DNA of 64,000 bases from Akkermansia sp. (GTDB lineage: Bacteria; Verrucomicrobiota; Verrucomicrobiia; Verrucomicrobiales; Akkermansiaceae), in assembly GCF_020860705.1 (NCBI RefSeq), contig NZ_JAJBTT010000034.1, positions 45,928-109,927 on the forward strand. Direction: 5' to 3'. Positions 21,095-30,396 of this stretch are shown here, in pieces. The notes beneath the pieces are model-generated. The model worked only from the letters and a program-made list of their open reading frames with translations, had not been told where the DNA came from and did not search any database. A program made the position numbers and the translations under genes. Within the stretch, counting starts at the first letter, position 1, and every line of letters starts with the position of its first letter.

Positions 21095-22096
21095 ATGAGT
21101 GAAAATCATTATGCAGAGTTTTCCGAATGCAGCATGAAGCCCCAGGATGTGCTGGAGTACGTTTCCGGCCCCATGCCGGTTCCGGCGGAAGGAGAAGTAC
21201 TGATCCGGATGAAGGCGGCTCCGATCAATCCGGCGGACATCAATTTTGTGCAGGGCGTGTACGGCGTGAAACCCGTGCTGCCGCATTCGCGTGCCGGCCT
21301 GGAAGGCTGCGGGGTGGTGGAAGAGTCCCGTGCGGAAGGGTTCCGTACGGGGGATGAGGTGATTCTGCTGCGTGGCGTGGGCTCCTGGAGCGAATACGTC
21401 ACGGTTCCCGCCGTGAATGTGATGAAGCTTCCCGTGAAGGTGGATCCTGTGCAGGCCGCCATGCTGAAGGTAAATCCCCTGACCGCGCTGCGCATGCTGG
21501 AAGGGTTCGTTTCCCTGACACCCGGTGACTGGGTCGTGCAGAACGCCGCCAATTCCGGCGTGGGGAGGTGCATCATCCAACTGGCCCGGGAGATGGGCGT
21601 AAAGACGGTGAATTTTGTGAGAAGGCCGGAAGAACTAAGGGATGAACTGACGGCCCTGGGCGCCGACCTGGTGGTGGGAGAAAATGACGAGGATGTGGTG
21701 AAGAGCACGCTGGCCCGCCTGGACGGCAAGAGGCCCGTGCTGGCTTCCAATGCCGTGGGCGGGGAAAGCGCACTGCGCCTGATGGATATGCTGGCTCCCG
21801 GCGGAAGCATGGTGACGTACGGGGCCATGAGCAAAAAGAGCATCAAGGTGCCAAATGGGTTCCTGATTTTCAAGGGGATCAAGCTGGAAGGGCTATGGGT
21901 GACGCAGTGGCTCAAGAATGCCCCCGCTCCGGAGATTGAGGCGGCGTACGACAAGCTGGCCCGCCTGATGGCGGACGGCAAGCTGGTGCAGGCCGTGGAT
22001 ACCGTTTATCCGCTGGGCGACGTGCGCCAGGCTGTGGAGAAAGCCCAGGAAGAGTTCCGCAGCGGCAAGGTGGTGCTGAGCATGGACCGCATCTGA
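21095..22096 (+). CDS. MDR-superfamily NADPH-dependent reductase (MECR/quinone oxidoreductase-like)
   Basis: 333 aa, medium-chain dehydrogenase/reductase without the catalytic zinc ligands. Motifs: INPADINFVQGVYG, LEGCGVVEE, KVNPLTALRML, NAANSGVGRCIIQLAREMG (dinucleotide-binding loop), FVRRPEELRDELTALGADLVV. NPLTA.RML and ANSGVGRC are characteristic of mitochondrial-type trans-2-enoyl-thioester reductases, so an enoyl reductase is as likely as a quinone reductase. Its stop overlaps the start of the next gene (TGATG), implying translational coupling. Confidence 0.85.
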   Translation: MSENHYAEFSECSMKPQDVLEYVSGPMPVPAEGEVLIRMKAAPINPADINFVQGVYGVKPVLPHSRAGLEGCGVVEESRAEGFRTGDEVILLRGVGSWSEYVTVPAVNVMKLPVKVDPVQAAMLKVNPLTALRMLEGFVSLTPGDWVVQNAANSGVGRCIIQLAREMGVKTVNFVRRPEELRDELTALGADLVVGENDEDVVKSTLARLDGKRPVLASNAVGGESALRLMDMLAPGGSMVTYGAMSKKSIKVPNGFLIFKGIKLEGLWVTQWLKNAPAPEIEAAYDKLARLMADGKLVQAVDTVYPLGDVRQAVEKAQEEFRSGKVVLSMDRI

Positions 22097-22638
22097 TGCC
22101 GGGGAAAGAAGAGTGTTTATTTTCCCGGACTACGGAGCGCTGGAGGGATTTTTTCAGCGTTCCGTGGTTCGGATGGTATTGGCTTCTGGCCTGGATGATG
22201 GCGGCTTTAAGCCTTTATTCCGTATGGCAGGCTTGTGAGTTTTTCGTGGAAAAGGGCCGGTTTGCCCGGGAAGGCCTGTGCACGGAAGGAGTGGTGCGAA
22301 AAATGACGAAGAATACGGTGAGGTTCTGGCACCGTCCGCGGGCCTTGGGGTCGTCCGGATTTTCTCTGGACATATGGGCGCCGGAGGTGCGTTTTCTGAC
22401 GCAGACCGGGGAGGGAGAAGTGGTATTCCAGTCACCTTCCTTCCTTTTCTGGCCAGCCTATTCCAAAGGAGATGGAGTGAAGGTTTACTACCAGCCCGGG
22501 CATCCGGAAGACGCCCGCGTGGCGGATGCGTTCATCTGGTGGCCTGAAACACGCAGGGCGTTGTGGTTGATAACGTTTCTACTGGCCGGAGGAACAGTCC
22601 TGTTGTTGAAGAGGGAAGTGCGGAGTTCCTTGGCCTAG
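22096..22638 (+). CDS. DUF3592-like two-pass membrane protein
   Basis: 180 aa. One hydrophobic helix near residues 28-48 (WYWLLAWMMAALSLYSVW), a soluble beta domain with GLCTEGVVRKM, WAPEVRFLTQTGEGEVVF and GDGVKVYYQPGHPEDARV, and a second helix near the C-terminus (LWLITFLLAGGTVLLL). The YxPxxPxxARV ending is the hallmark of DUF3592. Overlaps the reductase gene by one base. Role unknown. Confidence 0.8.
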   Translation: MPGKEECLFSRTTERWRDFFSVPWFGWYWLLAWMMAALSLYSVWQACEFFVEKGRFAREGLCTEGVVRKMTKNTVRFWHRPRALGSSGFSLDIWAPEVRFLTQTGEGEVVFQSPSFLFWPAYSKGDGVKVYYQPGHPEDARVADAFIWWPETRRALWLITFLLAGGTVLLLKREVRSSLA

Positions 22639-22686
22639 AAGAGGCGGGAATGGGGCGGCGCTATGGTGCGCGTGCCGTTTTCCGTT

Positions 22687-23112
22687 TCAGCCCAGCGTGG
22701 AATCAAGCCACGCGTTGAGGATTTCCACGGCGGCCACCTGGTCAATGATGGGACGGAAGTTTTTCTCCTTTTTACCGGCGGCGTGCAGTTTTTCCTGAGC
22801 GATGACTGTTGTGAGGCATTCATCCATGAATACCAGGGGAAGGCCGGGAAGGGCGGCGGCCAGTTCCCTGCCGAAGGCGCGCACCTTGGCGGCGGCGGTT
22901 CCTTCCGTGCCGTCCATGCGGACGGGAATGCCCAGCACCAGGGTCCGGATTCCGCGCTCCTGGACGATCTGAACGATGCGGGTGACGCCATCCGTCTTGT
23001 GCCTGTGGATGGTCTCCACCGGGTGCGCCATGATGCCCACGGGATCCGTGGCGGCAATGCCGATGCGGGCCTCTCCGTAGTCAATGCCCAGGGCGGGATG
23101 CTGGCTGGTCAT
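22687..23112 (-). CDS. ruvX: Putative pre-16S rRNA nuclease / Holliday junction resolvase RuvX (YqgF)
   Basis: 141 aa, RNase H-like fold. LGIDYGEARIGIA near the N-terminus holds the first catalytic aspartate, VLGIPVRMDGTEG the middle motif, and FMDECLTTVIAQ the second acidic residue. A C-terminal aspartate lies in IDQVAAVEIL. YqgF proteins trim the 5' end of 16S rRNA and some cleave Holliday junctions. Last gene of a minus-strand run (parE-uppS-manC-ruvX); its ATG overlaps the manC stop (ATGA). Confidence 0.9.
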   Translation of the reverse strand: MTSQHPALGIDYGEARIGIAATDPVGIMAHPVETIHRHKTDGVTRIVQIVQERGIRTLVLGIPVRMDGTEGTAAAKVRAFGRELAAALPGLPLVFMDECLTTVIAQEKLHAAGKKEKNFRPIIDQVAAVEILNAWLDSTLG

Positions 23113-24167
23113 CTGAGTTCGTCCGGAAGCTGGTTGACGATTTTTTTGATTTCGTCCGCCTTGTTTTTATCTGCAATGAGGATGGCGTCCGCCGTTTCAA
23201 CCACGATCAGGTTGTCCACGCCCAGCAGGGCCACGTGCTTGTCCCCCCGCTGGGAGAAGACGATGTTCCCGGAGGCGTCCTGGACGGTGATGTCCGTGTT
23301 GGTGGTGTTTTTGCTGTGGTTTTCCAGGTAGTTGGAGACGGAGATCCAGGAGCCTACGTCATCCCAGTCAAAGGTTGCTTCAAAGTTCAGCACCCTGTCC
23401 GCATGTTCCATTAGCGCGAAGTCGATGGAGATGGGCGTCAGTTCCGGGAATTCCTCCCGGATGGTTTCCTGCGGGTCCGGGGATTCCACGATGTGTTCCA
23501 CAAAGGAGGCCAGTTCCGGGCAGTGCTTGTCAAGCTGTTCGCACACGGTGGAAATGCTCCAGACGAACATGCCGGCATTCCAGCAGAAGTTCCCCTGGTC
23601 CAGGTAGGCGGCGGCAGTGGCCGGATCCGGCTTTTCCCGGAATTGGATGACTTCACGGCAGGGGCTGCCCGGCGCGGAGTCAATTTTCTTTCCGTGTTCA
23701 ATGTAGCCGTAGGAGGGGCAGGGCCACGTGGGTTTGATGCCTACGGTGACGAGCGCCTTTTCCTGCGCCGCCGTGTCCATGGCGGCTTTCATCAGGGTAC
23801 GGAAGGCTACCTGGTCCTGAATAAGCTGGTCGGAAGGAATGACGAGCATGACCCCGTGCGGGTCCATCGCCTTGATGAGGCCGATGCCGAGGGCGATGGC
23901 GGGCGCCGTGTCCCGGCGCACGGGCTCGGAGATGATGTTGTCTGCAAGGAGGTCATGGGCCTGGCGGAGCACTTCCGCTTCCTGCAGCTGGTTGGTCAAG
24001 ATGAAGATGTTCTGCCGGGGCACCAGGCCGTCCAGCCTGTCAATGGCCTGGCGGAGAAGGGTTCCTTCTCCGAACATGTTCAGGAGCTGCTTGGGGCGGT
24101 GGTCCCGGGAAAGGGGCCAGAAGCGGGTGCCGCTGCCGCCGGCCAGAATGAGAGCGTATTTGTTCAT
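23109..24167 (-). CDS. manC: Mannose-1-phosphate guanylyltransferase
   Basis: 352 aa, nucleotidyltransferase-domain form (no fused isomerase domain). Makes GDP-mannose from mannose-1-P and GTP for capsule, LPS or glycoprotein sugars. Signature ILAGGSGTRFWPLSRDHRPKQLL at the N-terminus, then EPVRRDTAPAIALG, VIPSDQLI, FREKPDPATAAAYL, FCWNAGMFVW and FDWDDVGSW. Overlaps ruvX by 4 nt and follows uppS after 33 nt. Confidence 0.92.
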   Translation of the reverse strand: MNKYALILAGGSGTRFWPLSRDHRPKQLLNMFGEGTLLRQAIDRLDGLVPRQNIFILTNQLQEAEVLRQAHDLLADNIISEPVRRDTAPAIALGIGLIKAMDPHGVMLVIPSDQLIQDQVAFRTLMKAAMDTAAQEKALVTVGIKPTWPCPSYGYIEHGKKIDSAPGSPCREVIQFREKPDPATAAAYLDQGNFCWNAGMFVWSISTVCEQLDKHCPELASFVEHIVESPDPQETIREEFPELTPISIDFALMEHADRVLNFEATFDWDDVGSWISVSNYLENHSKNTTNTDITVQDASGNIVFSQRGDKHVALLGVDNLIVVETADAILIADKNKADEIKKIVNQLPDELR

Positions 24168-24200
24168 GGCAATTCCGTAAGAATGGAGTTTAACAGAAGG

Positions 24201-24917
24201 TCAAAGTGCGCCGAAGCGGCGTTTTCTGCGGGAATAGTCCAGCAGGGCAGCTTCCATGTCGCTGTCGCTGAAGTCCGGCCACAGCGTATCCGTTACGTAG
24301 AGTTCCGCATAACTGATCTGCCAGAGCAGGAAGTTGGAAATGCGCATTTCCCCGGAAGTGCGGATAAGCAGGTCCGGTTCCGGCATGCCGGCGGTATCCA
24401 GATGCTGGTTAAAGAGTTCCTCCGTGACGGCGTCCGGCTGAAGCTCCCCGCGGCAGGCCTTTTCCGCGATTTTCCTGGCGGCGGCGGTGATTTCCGCCCT
24501 GCTGCCGTAGGAAAGGGCCAGGACCAGGTTGAGCCTGGTATTTCCCTCTGTGGCCTTCATGCTGGATTGAAGCAGTTTCTGGGTGCGTTTGGGCAGGCGG
24601 GAAAGATCTCCTATGGCATGAAGGCGCACGCCCTTTTCCAGCATCTGGTTAAGGCGTTTTTTCAGGAATTCATGCAAAAGCAGCATGAGGGCATGGACTT
24701 CCGTCTTCGGGCGGTTCCAGTTTTCCGAGGAGAAGGCGTAAAGGGTCAGCCAGGGAATATCATGGTCAATGCAGAAATCCACACAGCGTTCCACGGTGTC
24801 CGCTCCCGCCCTGTGGCCAGCCTGGCGCGGCAGATGGCGGCCGTGCGCCCAGCGGCCGTTGCCGTCCATGATGCAGGCAATGTGAACCGGAAGTTTTTCC
24901 TTGGGAATAGTAAGCAT
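24201..24917 (-). CDS. uppS: Isoprenyl transferase (undecaprenyl diphosphate synthase)
   Basis: 238 aa. Cis-prenyltransferase that makes the C55 lipid carrier for peptidoglycan and other wall glycans. Motifs: HIACIMDGNGRWA (catalytic Asp), GHRAGADTV, LYAFSSENWNRP, and RTSGEMRISNFLLWQ..YAELYVT. The frame extends to a GTG at 24968, but that would overlap parE; ATG 24917 (MLTIPKEKLPVHI) gives the family N-terminus. Confidence 0.95.
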   Translation of the reverse strand: MLTIPKEKLPVHIACIMDGNGRWAHGRHLPRQAGHRAGADTVERCVDFCIDHDIPWLTLYAFSSENWNRPKTEVHALMLLLHEFLKKRLNQMLEKGVRLHAIGDLSRLPKRTQKLLQSSMKATEGNTRLNLVLALSYGSRAEITAAARKIAEKACRGELQPDAVTEELFNQHLDTAGMPEPDLLIRTSGEMRISNFLLWQISYAELYVTDTLWPDFSDSDMEAALLDYSRRKRRFGAL

Positions 24918-24939
24918 AGGCAGGTACGGCTCCGCTACT

Positions 24940-26781
24940 CTAGTCCATGACCGGATCCAGTTCAACACGCAAGTTTTCCAGGATGTACTCCTGTCTTTCC
25001 CGGGTATTTTTACCCATGTAGAAGGACAGCAGGTCTTTCACCTTGTGGGAGTCTTCCAGGCGCACGCGGTCCAGGCGCATTCCTTCCCCGATGAAGGCCT
25101 TGAATTCCTGCGGAGAGATTTCCCCCAGGCCCTTGAACCGGGTTATTTCCGGATTTTTGCCCAGCAGGGAGATGGCCGCTTCCCGCTCTGCGTCCGAGTA
25201 GCAGTAGATAGTCTGCTGCTTGTTGCGCACGCGGAAGAGGGGCGTCTGGAGGATGAAGAGGTGGCCTTCCCGGATCAGTTCCGGGAAAAACTGGATGAAG
25301 AAGGTCATCAGCAGGATGCGGATGTGCATGCCGTCGTCATCGGCGTCCGTCGCAATGACTACTTTGTCGTATCGCAGGTCTTCCAGTCCGTTTTCAATGT
25401 TCAGGGCGTGCTGGAGGAAGTTGAATTCCTCATTTTCATAGACGACCTTGCGGCTCATGCCGAAGGAGTTCAGCGGCTTGCCGCGCAGGGAGAAGACCGC
25501 CTGGATTTCCGCGTCGCGCGCGGTGGTGATGGATCCTGAGGCGGAGATGCCTTCCGTGATGAACAGGGTGGTTTCTCCGGCGCGGGCGTGCTTGGAGTTG
25601 TAATGCACCCGGCAGTCCCGCAGGTTCTTGTTGTGGATTTTTGCCTTGCGGGCGTTTTCCTTCGCCAGTTTCTGGATGCCGGAGAGTTCCTTGCGGTCCC
25701 TCTCGGAGTCCTTGATCTTGGCTTCCAGCGCCTTGGCCGTTTCCGGATTCTTGTGCAGGTAGTTGTCCAGCTCCCTGGCGATGAAGTTGCCCACGAAGGT
25801 GCGGATGGTTTCCCCTTCCGGGCTGATGGTATTGGACCCCAGCTTGGTCTTGGTCTGGGATTCGAAGACGGGTTCCTTCACCTTGATGGAGATGGCGGCC
25901 ACAAGAGAAGAGCGGATGTCCCCGGCCTCATAGTTCTTCTTGAAAAAGTCCCTCAGGGTTTTGACGATGGCTTCCCGGAAGGCCGCCTGGTGGGTGCCCC
26001 CCTGCGTGGTGTGCTGCCCGTTGACGAAGGAGTAGTGCTCCTCCCCGTACTGGCCGCCATGGGTGAAGGCCACCTCAATATCATGCCCTTCCAGATGGAT
26101 GATGGGATAGAGAGGTTCTTCGCTCATCGCCTCCGTGAGCAGGTCCAGCAGGCCGTTTTTGGAGACGTAGCGGCGTCCGTTAAAGTGCAGGGCAAGCCCT
26201 TTGTTGAGGTAGGAGTAGTACCGGCACATCTTTTCGATGTATTCCGGCCGGAACTGCGTAGATACCGGGAAAATGTCCGGGTCCGCATGGAACGCCGTGC
26301 GCGTGCCGTTGGGCTCCTCCGTGCCTCCGTCTTTCCGGCCCTTGCGGATTTCCTCCCCGCGGCAGAATTGGTAGGAACGCGTCCCACCGTCGCGGTAGGC
26401 CTGGATTTCAAAAAAGTCGGAAAGGGCGTTGACCGCCTTGATGCCCACGCCGTTAAGGCCCACGGATTTCTTGAAGGCGTCGCTGTCGTACTTGGCTCCG
26501 GTGTTGATTTTTGCGGCGCAGTCCAGCAGTTTTCCCAGGGGAATGCCACGGCCGAAGTCGCGCACCTCGCACAGGCCGTCCGGAGTCACGTCAATGGTAA
26601 TCTTTTTGCCGAAGCCCATGACGAATTCGTCAATGGAGTTGTCAATGACCTCCTTCAGCAGAACGTAAATGCCGTCATCCGGAGAAGTGCCGTCCCCCAA
26701 TTTGCCGATGTACATCCCCGGACGCATGCGGATGTGTTCCCTCCAGTCCAGGGTTTTGATGCTGTTTTCGTCGTAGGCCAT
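24940..26781 (-). CDS. parE: Type IIA topoisomerase B subunit (ParE/GyrB)
   Basis: 613 aa. The GHKL ATPase domain carries [25 protein letters not shown] and [17 protein letters not shown] transducer follows, then the Toprim domain ([40 protein letters not shown]). Length and sequence fit ParE of the Bacteroidetes/Verrucomicrobia type better than the ~800-aa GyrB, but the A-subunit partner is not in this window, so assignment between topoisomerase IV and gyrase is by size. ATG 26781 is preferred over TTG 26787. First gene of the uppS-manC-ruvX run. Confidence 0.85.
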   Translation of the reverse strand: MAYDENSIKTLDWREHIRMRPGMYIGKLGDGTSPDDGIYVLLKEVIDNSIDEFVMGFGKKITIDVTPDGLCEVRDFGRGIPLGKLLDCAAKINTGAKYDSDAFKKSVGLNGVGIKAVNALSDFFEIQAYRDGGTRSYQFCRGEEIRKGRKDGGTEEPNGTRTAFHADPDIFPVSTQFRPEYIEKMCRYYSYLNKGLALHFNGRRYVSKNGLLDLLTEAMSEEPLYPIIHLEGHDIEVAFTHGGQYGEEHYSFVNGQHTTQGGTHQAAFREAIVKTLRDFFKKNYEAGDIRSSLVAAISIKVKEPVFESQTKTKLGSNTISPEGETIRTFVGNFIARELDNYLHKNPETAKALEAKIKDSERDRKELSGIQKLAKENARKAKIHNKNLRDCRVHYNSKHARAGETTLFITEGISASGSITTARDAEIQAVFSLRGKPLNSFGMSRKVVYENEEFNFLQHALNIENGLEDLRYDKVVIATDADDDGMHIRILLMTFFIQFFPELIREGHLFILQTPLFRVRNKQQTIYCYSDAEREAAISLLGKNPEITRFKGLGEISPQEFKAFIGEGMRLDRVRLEDSHKVKDLLSFYMGKNTRERQEYILENLRVELDPVMD

Positions 26782-26906
26782 GTGCAACGGGGTCGCGCCT
26801 ATTATAACGCCGCCCCGGGAATTTGCGAAGAAAAAATGCGTGTCCGGCTATTTGCGCCCAATGGGGGCTTGACCCGGAGGCCGTCCCTTGGTGGAATCCA
26901 TGCCGT

Positions 26907-27740
26907 ATGATCAGTTGCAAGGCTCCGTGCAAGGTGAACGCCTCCCTCCGCATTCTGGGGAAAAGGGAGGACGGCTTTCATGAAGTGGATACCGTGATGG
27001 TTCCCCTGGAATTGTGCGACTTGCTGGAGTTTTCCCCGGCGGATGGCCTGGAGATGAGCTGCGCCGCCCCGGGGGTGCCTCTGGATGAGAGCAACCTGGT
27101 CATGAAGGCGGGTCGGCTGATGGAGCGGGAGTTGGGGCGGCCCATGCGGTGGCATGTGCGCCTGGTCAAGAACGTGCCCCATGGCGCGGGGCTGGGTGGC
27201 GGCAGCAGTGACGCCGCGTGCATGCTTTCCACCTTGAATGATCTGGAACACGGTGGCTTGTCCCGGGAACGCCTGGCGGAGCTGGCCGGGGAGATCGGTT
27301 CCGACGTAGGCTTTTTCATTTACGGTGCGGCGTGCCGCTGCACCGGACGCGGGGAGAAGGTGGCCCCCCTGCCGGAATGGAGGGAATGGCGGCCCCGGAT
27401 CGTTCTGCTGAAACCGTCGTTCGGCGTTTCCACGCCGGACGCCTACCGCCGCTGGGCCGGTTCAAGGGAGCTGCCGGGCATTCCGTACGGAGAGCAGCGT
27501 GTGGATGGGCATGTACTGGTCAATGATTTGGAAAGGCCCGTGTTTGAGAAGCATTTGTTCCTGGCGGAAATGAAGCGCTGGCTGCTGGAAAGGCCCGGCG
27601 TGCGCGGCGCCATGATGTCCGGTTCCGGTTCCACCATGTTTGCCGTGGTGGAAGACGAGGAAGCGGCCCGTGCGCTGATGGAGTCTGCCGCGCGGGAGCT
27701 GGACCCCACCCTGTGGATGTGGACCGGCCATGTAGTGTAG
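26907..27740 (+). CDS. ispE: 4-diphosphocytidyl-2-C-methyl-D-erythritol kinase
   Basis: 277 aa, GHMP kinase. Phosphorylates CDP-methylerythritol in the MEP isoprenoid pathway. Motifs: KVNASLRILGKREDGFHEVDTV at the N-terminus, the ATP loop PHGAGLGGGSSDAA, GSDVGFFIYG, and the C-terminal MSGSGSTMFAVV. An upstream in-frame ATG at 26823 adds 28 unlikely residues; ATG 26907 (MISCKAP) fits the family. Divergent from parE. Confidence 0.93.
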   Translation: MISCKAPCKVNASLRILGKREDGFHEVDTVMVPLELCDLLEFSPADGLEMSCAAPGVPLDESNLVMKAGRLMERELGRPMRWHVRLVKNVPHGAGLGGGSSDAACMLSTLNDLEHGGLSRERLAELAGEIGSDVGFFIYGAACRCTGRGEKVAPLPEWREWRPRIVLLKPSFGVSTPDAYRRWAGSRELPGIPYGEQRVDGHVLVNDLERPVFEKHLFLAEMKRWLLERPGVRGAMMSGSGSTMFAVVEDEEAARALMESAARELDPTLWMWTGHVV

Positions 27741-27782
27741 GAGGGAGCGCTGTAAAAACATGGTTGCGCAGAAGGCCTTGCC

Positions 27783-27812
27783 TTGACGGCGGGGGATGCA
27801 TGCCGTTACACT
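27783..27812 (+). promoter_or_regulatory. Putative promoter of the exported protein at 27819
   Basis: TTGACG (27783-27788), 18-nt spacer, TACACT (27807-27812), 6 nt, then ATG 27819. Clear example of a -10 box abutting the start codon. Confidence 0.55.
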
Positions 27813-27818
27813 CCATCC

Positions 27819-28385
27819 ATGTTTAAGAGTTTGTTTGCAGGCGTGGCCCTGGCGGCTGCATGCACCGTCCAGGCCGGCGAATATGGAGCCAGTGCCGTCC
27901 AGGCCGCCCGGGAGCTTTCCGGAGCGGTGAAAACGGGCGACATGATGTGGATGATTGAAAAGATGTATGCGCCCATGAAGAAGCAGCTTATTTCTTCCTT
28001 CCCGGGCGGAGAGGCCGCCTTCATGAAGACCATGAAGGAAAAAATGCATGCCGCCGCCGCCGTGATGAAAGAGCGCGGCATGGTGGTGGAAACGTATGAA
28101 ATCGGCAACCCCACGGCGGAACACCTGGTGAAAGCCGGGGATGAAGTGCTGGTGGTGCTTCCCACGCGGATGGTCATTTCCATGAAACGCCCGGACGGCG
28201 TGCCCGTGAAAATGGAAAATACCGGCATTCTGGTGCTGGTGAAGGATTTGAAGGAAAAGGGGCCCTGGACGTTTATCGACGCTTCCAAGATGAATGCGAA
28301 CGGCCTGCGGTCCATGTTCTACGATCTGCCGGAAAAGGTGAACCTTCCGCCGGTTTCCTCCCGCCAGCTTCCCGTGGGCCAGTAG
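27819..28385 (+). CDS. Exported protein of unknown function
   Basis: 188 aa. Signal peptide MFKSLFAGVALAAACTVQAG. The mature part is an alpha/beta domain with GDMMWMIEKMYAPMKKQL, MKTMKEKMHAAAAVMKERGM, and a sheet region VLVVLPTRMVISM...TGILVLVKDLKEKGPWTFID. The layout (helical start, then a beta sheet ending in a W.FID strand) resembles NTF2-like folds, but I cannot confirm this. Ends 15 nt before the dinG-like start, so co-transcription is likely. Confidence 0.75.
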   Translation: MFKSLFAGVALAAACTVQAGEYGASAVQAARELSGAVKTGDMMWMIEKMYAPMKKQLISSFPGGEAAFMKTMKEKMHAAAAVMKERGMVVETYEIGNPTAEHLVKAGDEVLVVLPTRMVISMKRPDGVPVKMENTGILVLVKDLKEKGPWTFIDASKMNANGLRSMFYDLPEKVNLPPVSSRQLPVGQ

Positions 28386-28400
28386 GGGATCCGTTCCCGT

Positions 28401-30386
28401 ATGAGTGGCTCCGGGCCAGATGAAGGGGAAGGCCTTAGCGCCTTTGAGGCTTATGTCCAGCGGGCATTTGCCCCGGATGGCCTGTTTTCCCGCGCCAGGG
28501 ATTTTGAATATCGGGCAGAACAACAGAGCATGGCCCTGGCCGTGGCGAGGGCGCTCCAGGTGGACGCCCCGCTGCTGGTGGAAGCCGGCACGGGCGTTGG
28601 GAAGTCCCTGGGCTATCTGCTGCCGGCCGTGAAGTTTGCGCTGGATTTTGACCGGAAGGCGGTTGTTTCCACGCATACGATCAACTTGCAGGAGCAGTTG
28701 TTCAATAAGGATATTCCGCTGCTGCGCGCCGCGCTGGGGATTGATTTTTCCGCCGCCCTGCTGAAAGGCAGGCAGAATTACCTGTGCCATACCCGGCTGC
28801 GCCGCGCGCTGGCCCAGATGGATTCTCTGTTTACGCAGGGAGAAGCCGCGGAGCTGAAGCGGATTCAGGACTGGGCGCTGAGAACGCAGGACGGCACCCT
28901 GAGCGACATGACGTTCCGGCCGTCCCCCAAGGTGTGGGCCATGGTGTGCAGTGAACCCCATGCGTGCAGCATGCGCCATTGCGGTCCCTCCTGCCCGTAT
29001 CAGGTGGCCCGCAAGAGGGTGCTGGAAGCCAAGGTGGTGGTGTTGAACCATACCCTGTTTTTCGGCCTGATGGCCCAGGCGGAGGATTCCGAGGAGGCGG
29101 GGTTTGTTTTTCCCGGAGACTTCGTGGTGCTGGACGAGGCCCACATGATTGAGAACATCGCCGCACGGCAGCTGGGCGTGCAGCTTTCGGAATCCCATTT
29201 GAATTATGAACTGCTGCGGATGTTCAATCCGCGCACGCACAAGGGGCTGCTGAAACCGCTGAATAATCCCGCCCTGTTCCAGTGCGTGCAGGATGTGATT
29301 GACGCTTCCGGCCTGTTTTTCCAGAATGCCCGGGATGACCTGGGGTTTGCGGGTTCCGGAAAAATCGTCCGCATTCTTCAGCCGGAATGGTCTCAGGATA
29401 TTCTTTCCCTGCCTCTGGCGGAGCTGATTGGGGAATTGAAAAGGGAAGGCGCGAAGCAGGAAGAGAACGTGGCCGTGAAGGATGAACTGGCGGACATGGC
29501 CGCCCGGATGGAAGAGGCGCAGACCTCCCTGAAGGTGCTGATGGACATGACGGAGGAGGATCATGTGTACTGGGCGGAACGGTCCGGACCGGAGGGAAGG
29601 AACATGAGCGTATGCTCCGCCCCGGTAGAGGTGGGCGATATCCTGCGGGAGCGCCTGTTTTCCGCCGGGCGTTCCGCCATTCTAACCTCCGCTACGCTGG
29701 GAACGGGGGATGCGGACATGGGTTACTTTGCGGGGCGCGTGGGTGCGGAAAGCGTCCGGAAGCTCCAGATAGGGAGTCCGTTCAATTACCGGGAGCAGAT
29801 GCGGCTGATCGTGGCGCGCTCCATGCCGGAGCCGGACCAGCCGGAGTATGCGGAAGTCCTGCCGGAGTGGATCAAGAGATATCTGGCGGAATCCCGCGGA
29901 AGGGCCTTCGTGCTGTTCACCAGCTACCGGCTGATGGTGCAGGTGGCGGAGAAGGTGCGCCCGTTCTGCGAGGAACAGGGCTGGACGCTGTACGTGCAGG
30001 GGCAGGAAATGCAGCGGCACGCCATGCTGGAGGCGTTCAGGAAGGATGTGAACAGCGTACTCTTCGGGACGGATAGTTTCTGGACCGGAGTGGACGTGCC
30101 CGGCGAGGCCCTTTCCAACGTGATTGTGACGCGCCTGCCGTTTGAGGTGCCGGACCATCCTCTGGTGGAATCCCGTTTTGAGAGCATCAAGGCGCGCGGC
30201 GGAAATCCGTTTTACGAGTATTCCGTGCCCGTAGCCATTCTGAAGCTGCGGCAGGGGGTGGGCAGGCTGATCCGCACGAAGAGCGATTCAGGCATGGTGG
30301 TGATTCTGGACCCACGCGTAGCTACCAAAAGGTACGGGGCTCGGTTTATCAAGTCCCTGCCGGACGCGAGGCTGGAATTCGTGTAA
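28401..30386 (+). CDS. dinG: DinG/XPD-like ATP-dependent DNA helicase
   Basis: 661 aa, superfamily 2 helicase. Walker A AGTGVGKS (residues about 61-68), an iron-sulfur-type insertion between motifs I and II with several cysteines (ACSMRHCGPSCPY), DEAH box at residues 245-248, FTSYRLMVQVAE, GTDSFWTGVDVPG, and QGVGRLIRTKSDSG (motif VI). Family members unwind forked DNA, R-loops and D-loops 5'-3'. No exonuclease domain is fused. Convergent with the QueC-like gene, 10 nt apart. Confidence 0.9.
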   Translation: MSGSGPDEGEGLSAFEAYVQRAFAPDGLFSRARDFEYRAEQQSMALAVARALQVDAPLLVEAGTGVGKSLGYLLPAVKFALDFDRKAVVSTHTINLQEQLFNKDIPLLRAALGIDFSAALLKGRQNYLCHTRLRRALAQMDSLFTQGEAAELKRIQDWALRTQDGTLSDMTFRPSPKVWAMVCSEPHACSMRHCGPSCPYQVARKRVLEAKVVVLNHTLFFGLMAQAEDSEEAGFVFPGDFVVLDEAHMIENIAARQLGVQLSESHLNYELLRMFNPRTHKGLLKPLNNPALFQCVQDVIDASGLFFQNARDDLGFAGSGKIVRILQPEWSQDILSLPLAELIGELKREGAKQEENVAVKDELADMAARMEEAQTSLKVLMDMTEEDHVYWAERSGPEGRNMSVCSAPVEVGDILRERLFSAGRSAILTSATLGTGDADMGYFAGRVGAESVRKLQIGSPFNYREQMRLIVARSMPEPDQPEYAEVLPEWIKRYLAESRGRAFVLFTSYRLMVQVAEKVRPFCEEQGWTLYVQGQEMQRHAMLEAFRKDVNSVLFGTDSFWTGVDVPGEALSNVIVTRLPFEVPDHPLVESRFESIKARGGNPFYEYSVPVAILKLRQGVGRLIRTKSDSGMVVILDPRVATKRYGARFIKSLPDARLEFV

Positions 30387-30396
30387 GACGGGCGGA

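Noticed and set aside
27462..29564. 700-aa minus-strand frame over ispE and dinG
   Set aside because: Histidine- and glutamine-rich composition and spanning two recognised genes mark it as a shadow.
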